A stretch of DNA of 14,400 nt, from contig JBKJMN010000455.1 of the NCBI GenBank assembly GCA_046596405.1, positions 1 through 14,400 of the forward strand, given 5' to 3'. Below, piece after piece: positions 14,368 to 14,400 of the stretch. Numbering within the stretch: the stretch's first letter is position 1; every line of letters begins with the position of its first letter. The notes beneath the pieces were generated by a model, which was given only the letters and a program-made list of their open reading frames with translations, ran no database searches and had not been told where the DNA came from. Made by a program: the position numbers and the translations under genes. The DNA comes from PALSA-1004 sp046596405. Its GTDB lineage: Bacteria > Pseudomonadota > Gammaproteobacteria > Burkholderiales > SG8-41.

Positions 14368-14400
14368 CGCGGGCTCAATCGCAGCGGCTGGCGTCCATGC

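Overview
The window reads as a chromosomal segment of a high-GC betaproteobacterium, probably an uncultured or environmental one. Three things point that way. Rho has the same 419-residue length as the E. coli protein. The order trxA–rho–rpmE is typical of Betaproteobacteria. A paired AddB-like/AddA-like nuclease-helicase set is present. I see no rRNA, tRNA, CRISPR array, insertion sequence or phage gene.

Region 1 (about 90–3940, + strand) is a cyanate-assimilation operon. It holds an NrtA/CmpA-type binding protein, a permease, an ATPase and cyanase, in the cynA-cynB-cynD-cynS order, with 4-, 7- and 43-base gaps. Upstream of cynA is an arrangement expected of a nitrogen-limitation promoter: an NtrC-type dyad (113–129), an IHF consensus match (200–212) and a sigma-54 -24/-12 element (238–254). 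The likely picture is that nitrogen starvation turns on uptake of cyanate and its bicarbonate-dependent breakdown to ammonia and CO2. No carbonic anhydrase or dedicated regulator gene lies in the window.

Region 2 (4094–5262, + strand) is a lone TRAP solute-binding protein of the TakP type (2-oxo/2-hydroxy acid binders). It has no DctQ/DctM membrane partners here and is closed by a strong terminator.

Region 3 (5275–7949, - strand) holds trxA, rho, a small lipoprotein gene and rpmE, transcribed toward the terminator at 5275–5301. The lipoprotein gene sits inside the usual rho–rpmE neighbourhood, and rpmE has its own promoter. The trxA–rho gap would be transcribed as a stem-loop followed by a C-rich, G-poor stretch, consistent with Rho acting on its own leader.

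Region 4 (8115–14367, + strand) starts with fdxA, a 7Fe ferredoxin, divergent from trxA, with a promoter inside a threefold 10-base repeat. It is followed by two large translationally coupled genes. The first is an AddB-like protein with four Fe-S cysteines and a PD-(D/E)XK nuclease but no P-loop. The second is an AddA-like UvrD helicase with a C-terminal nuclease. Together they probably process double-strand DNA ends for recombination.

The genes belong to known families; the points most worth following are regulatory, plus the long N-terminal extension of the cyanate-binding protein.
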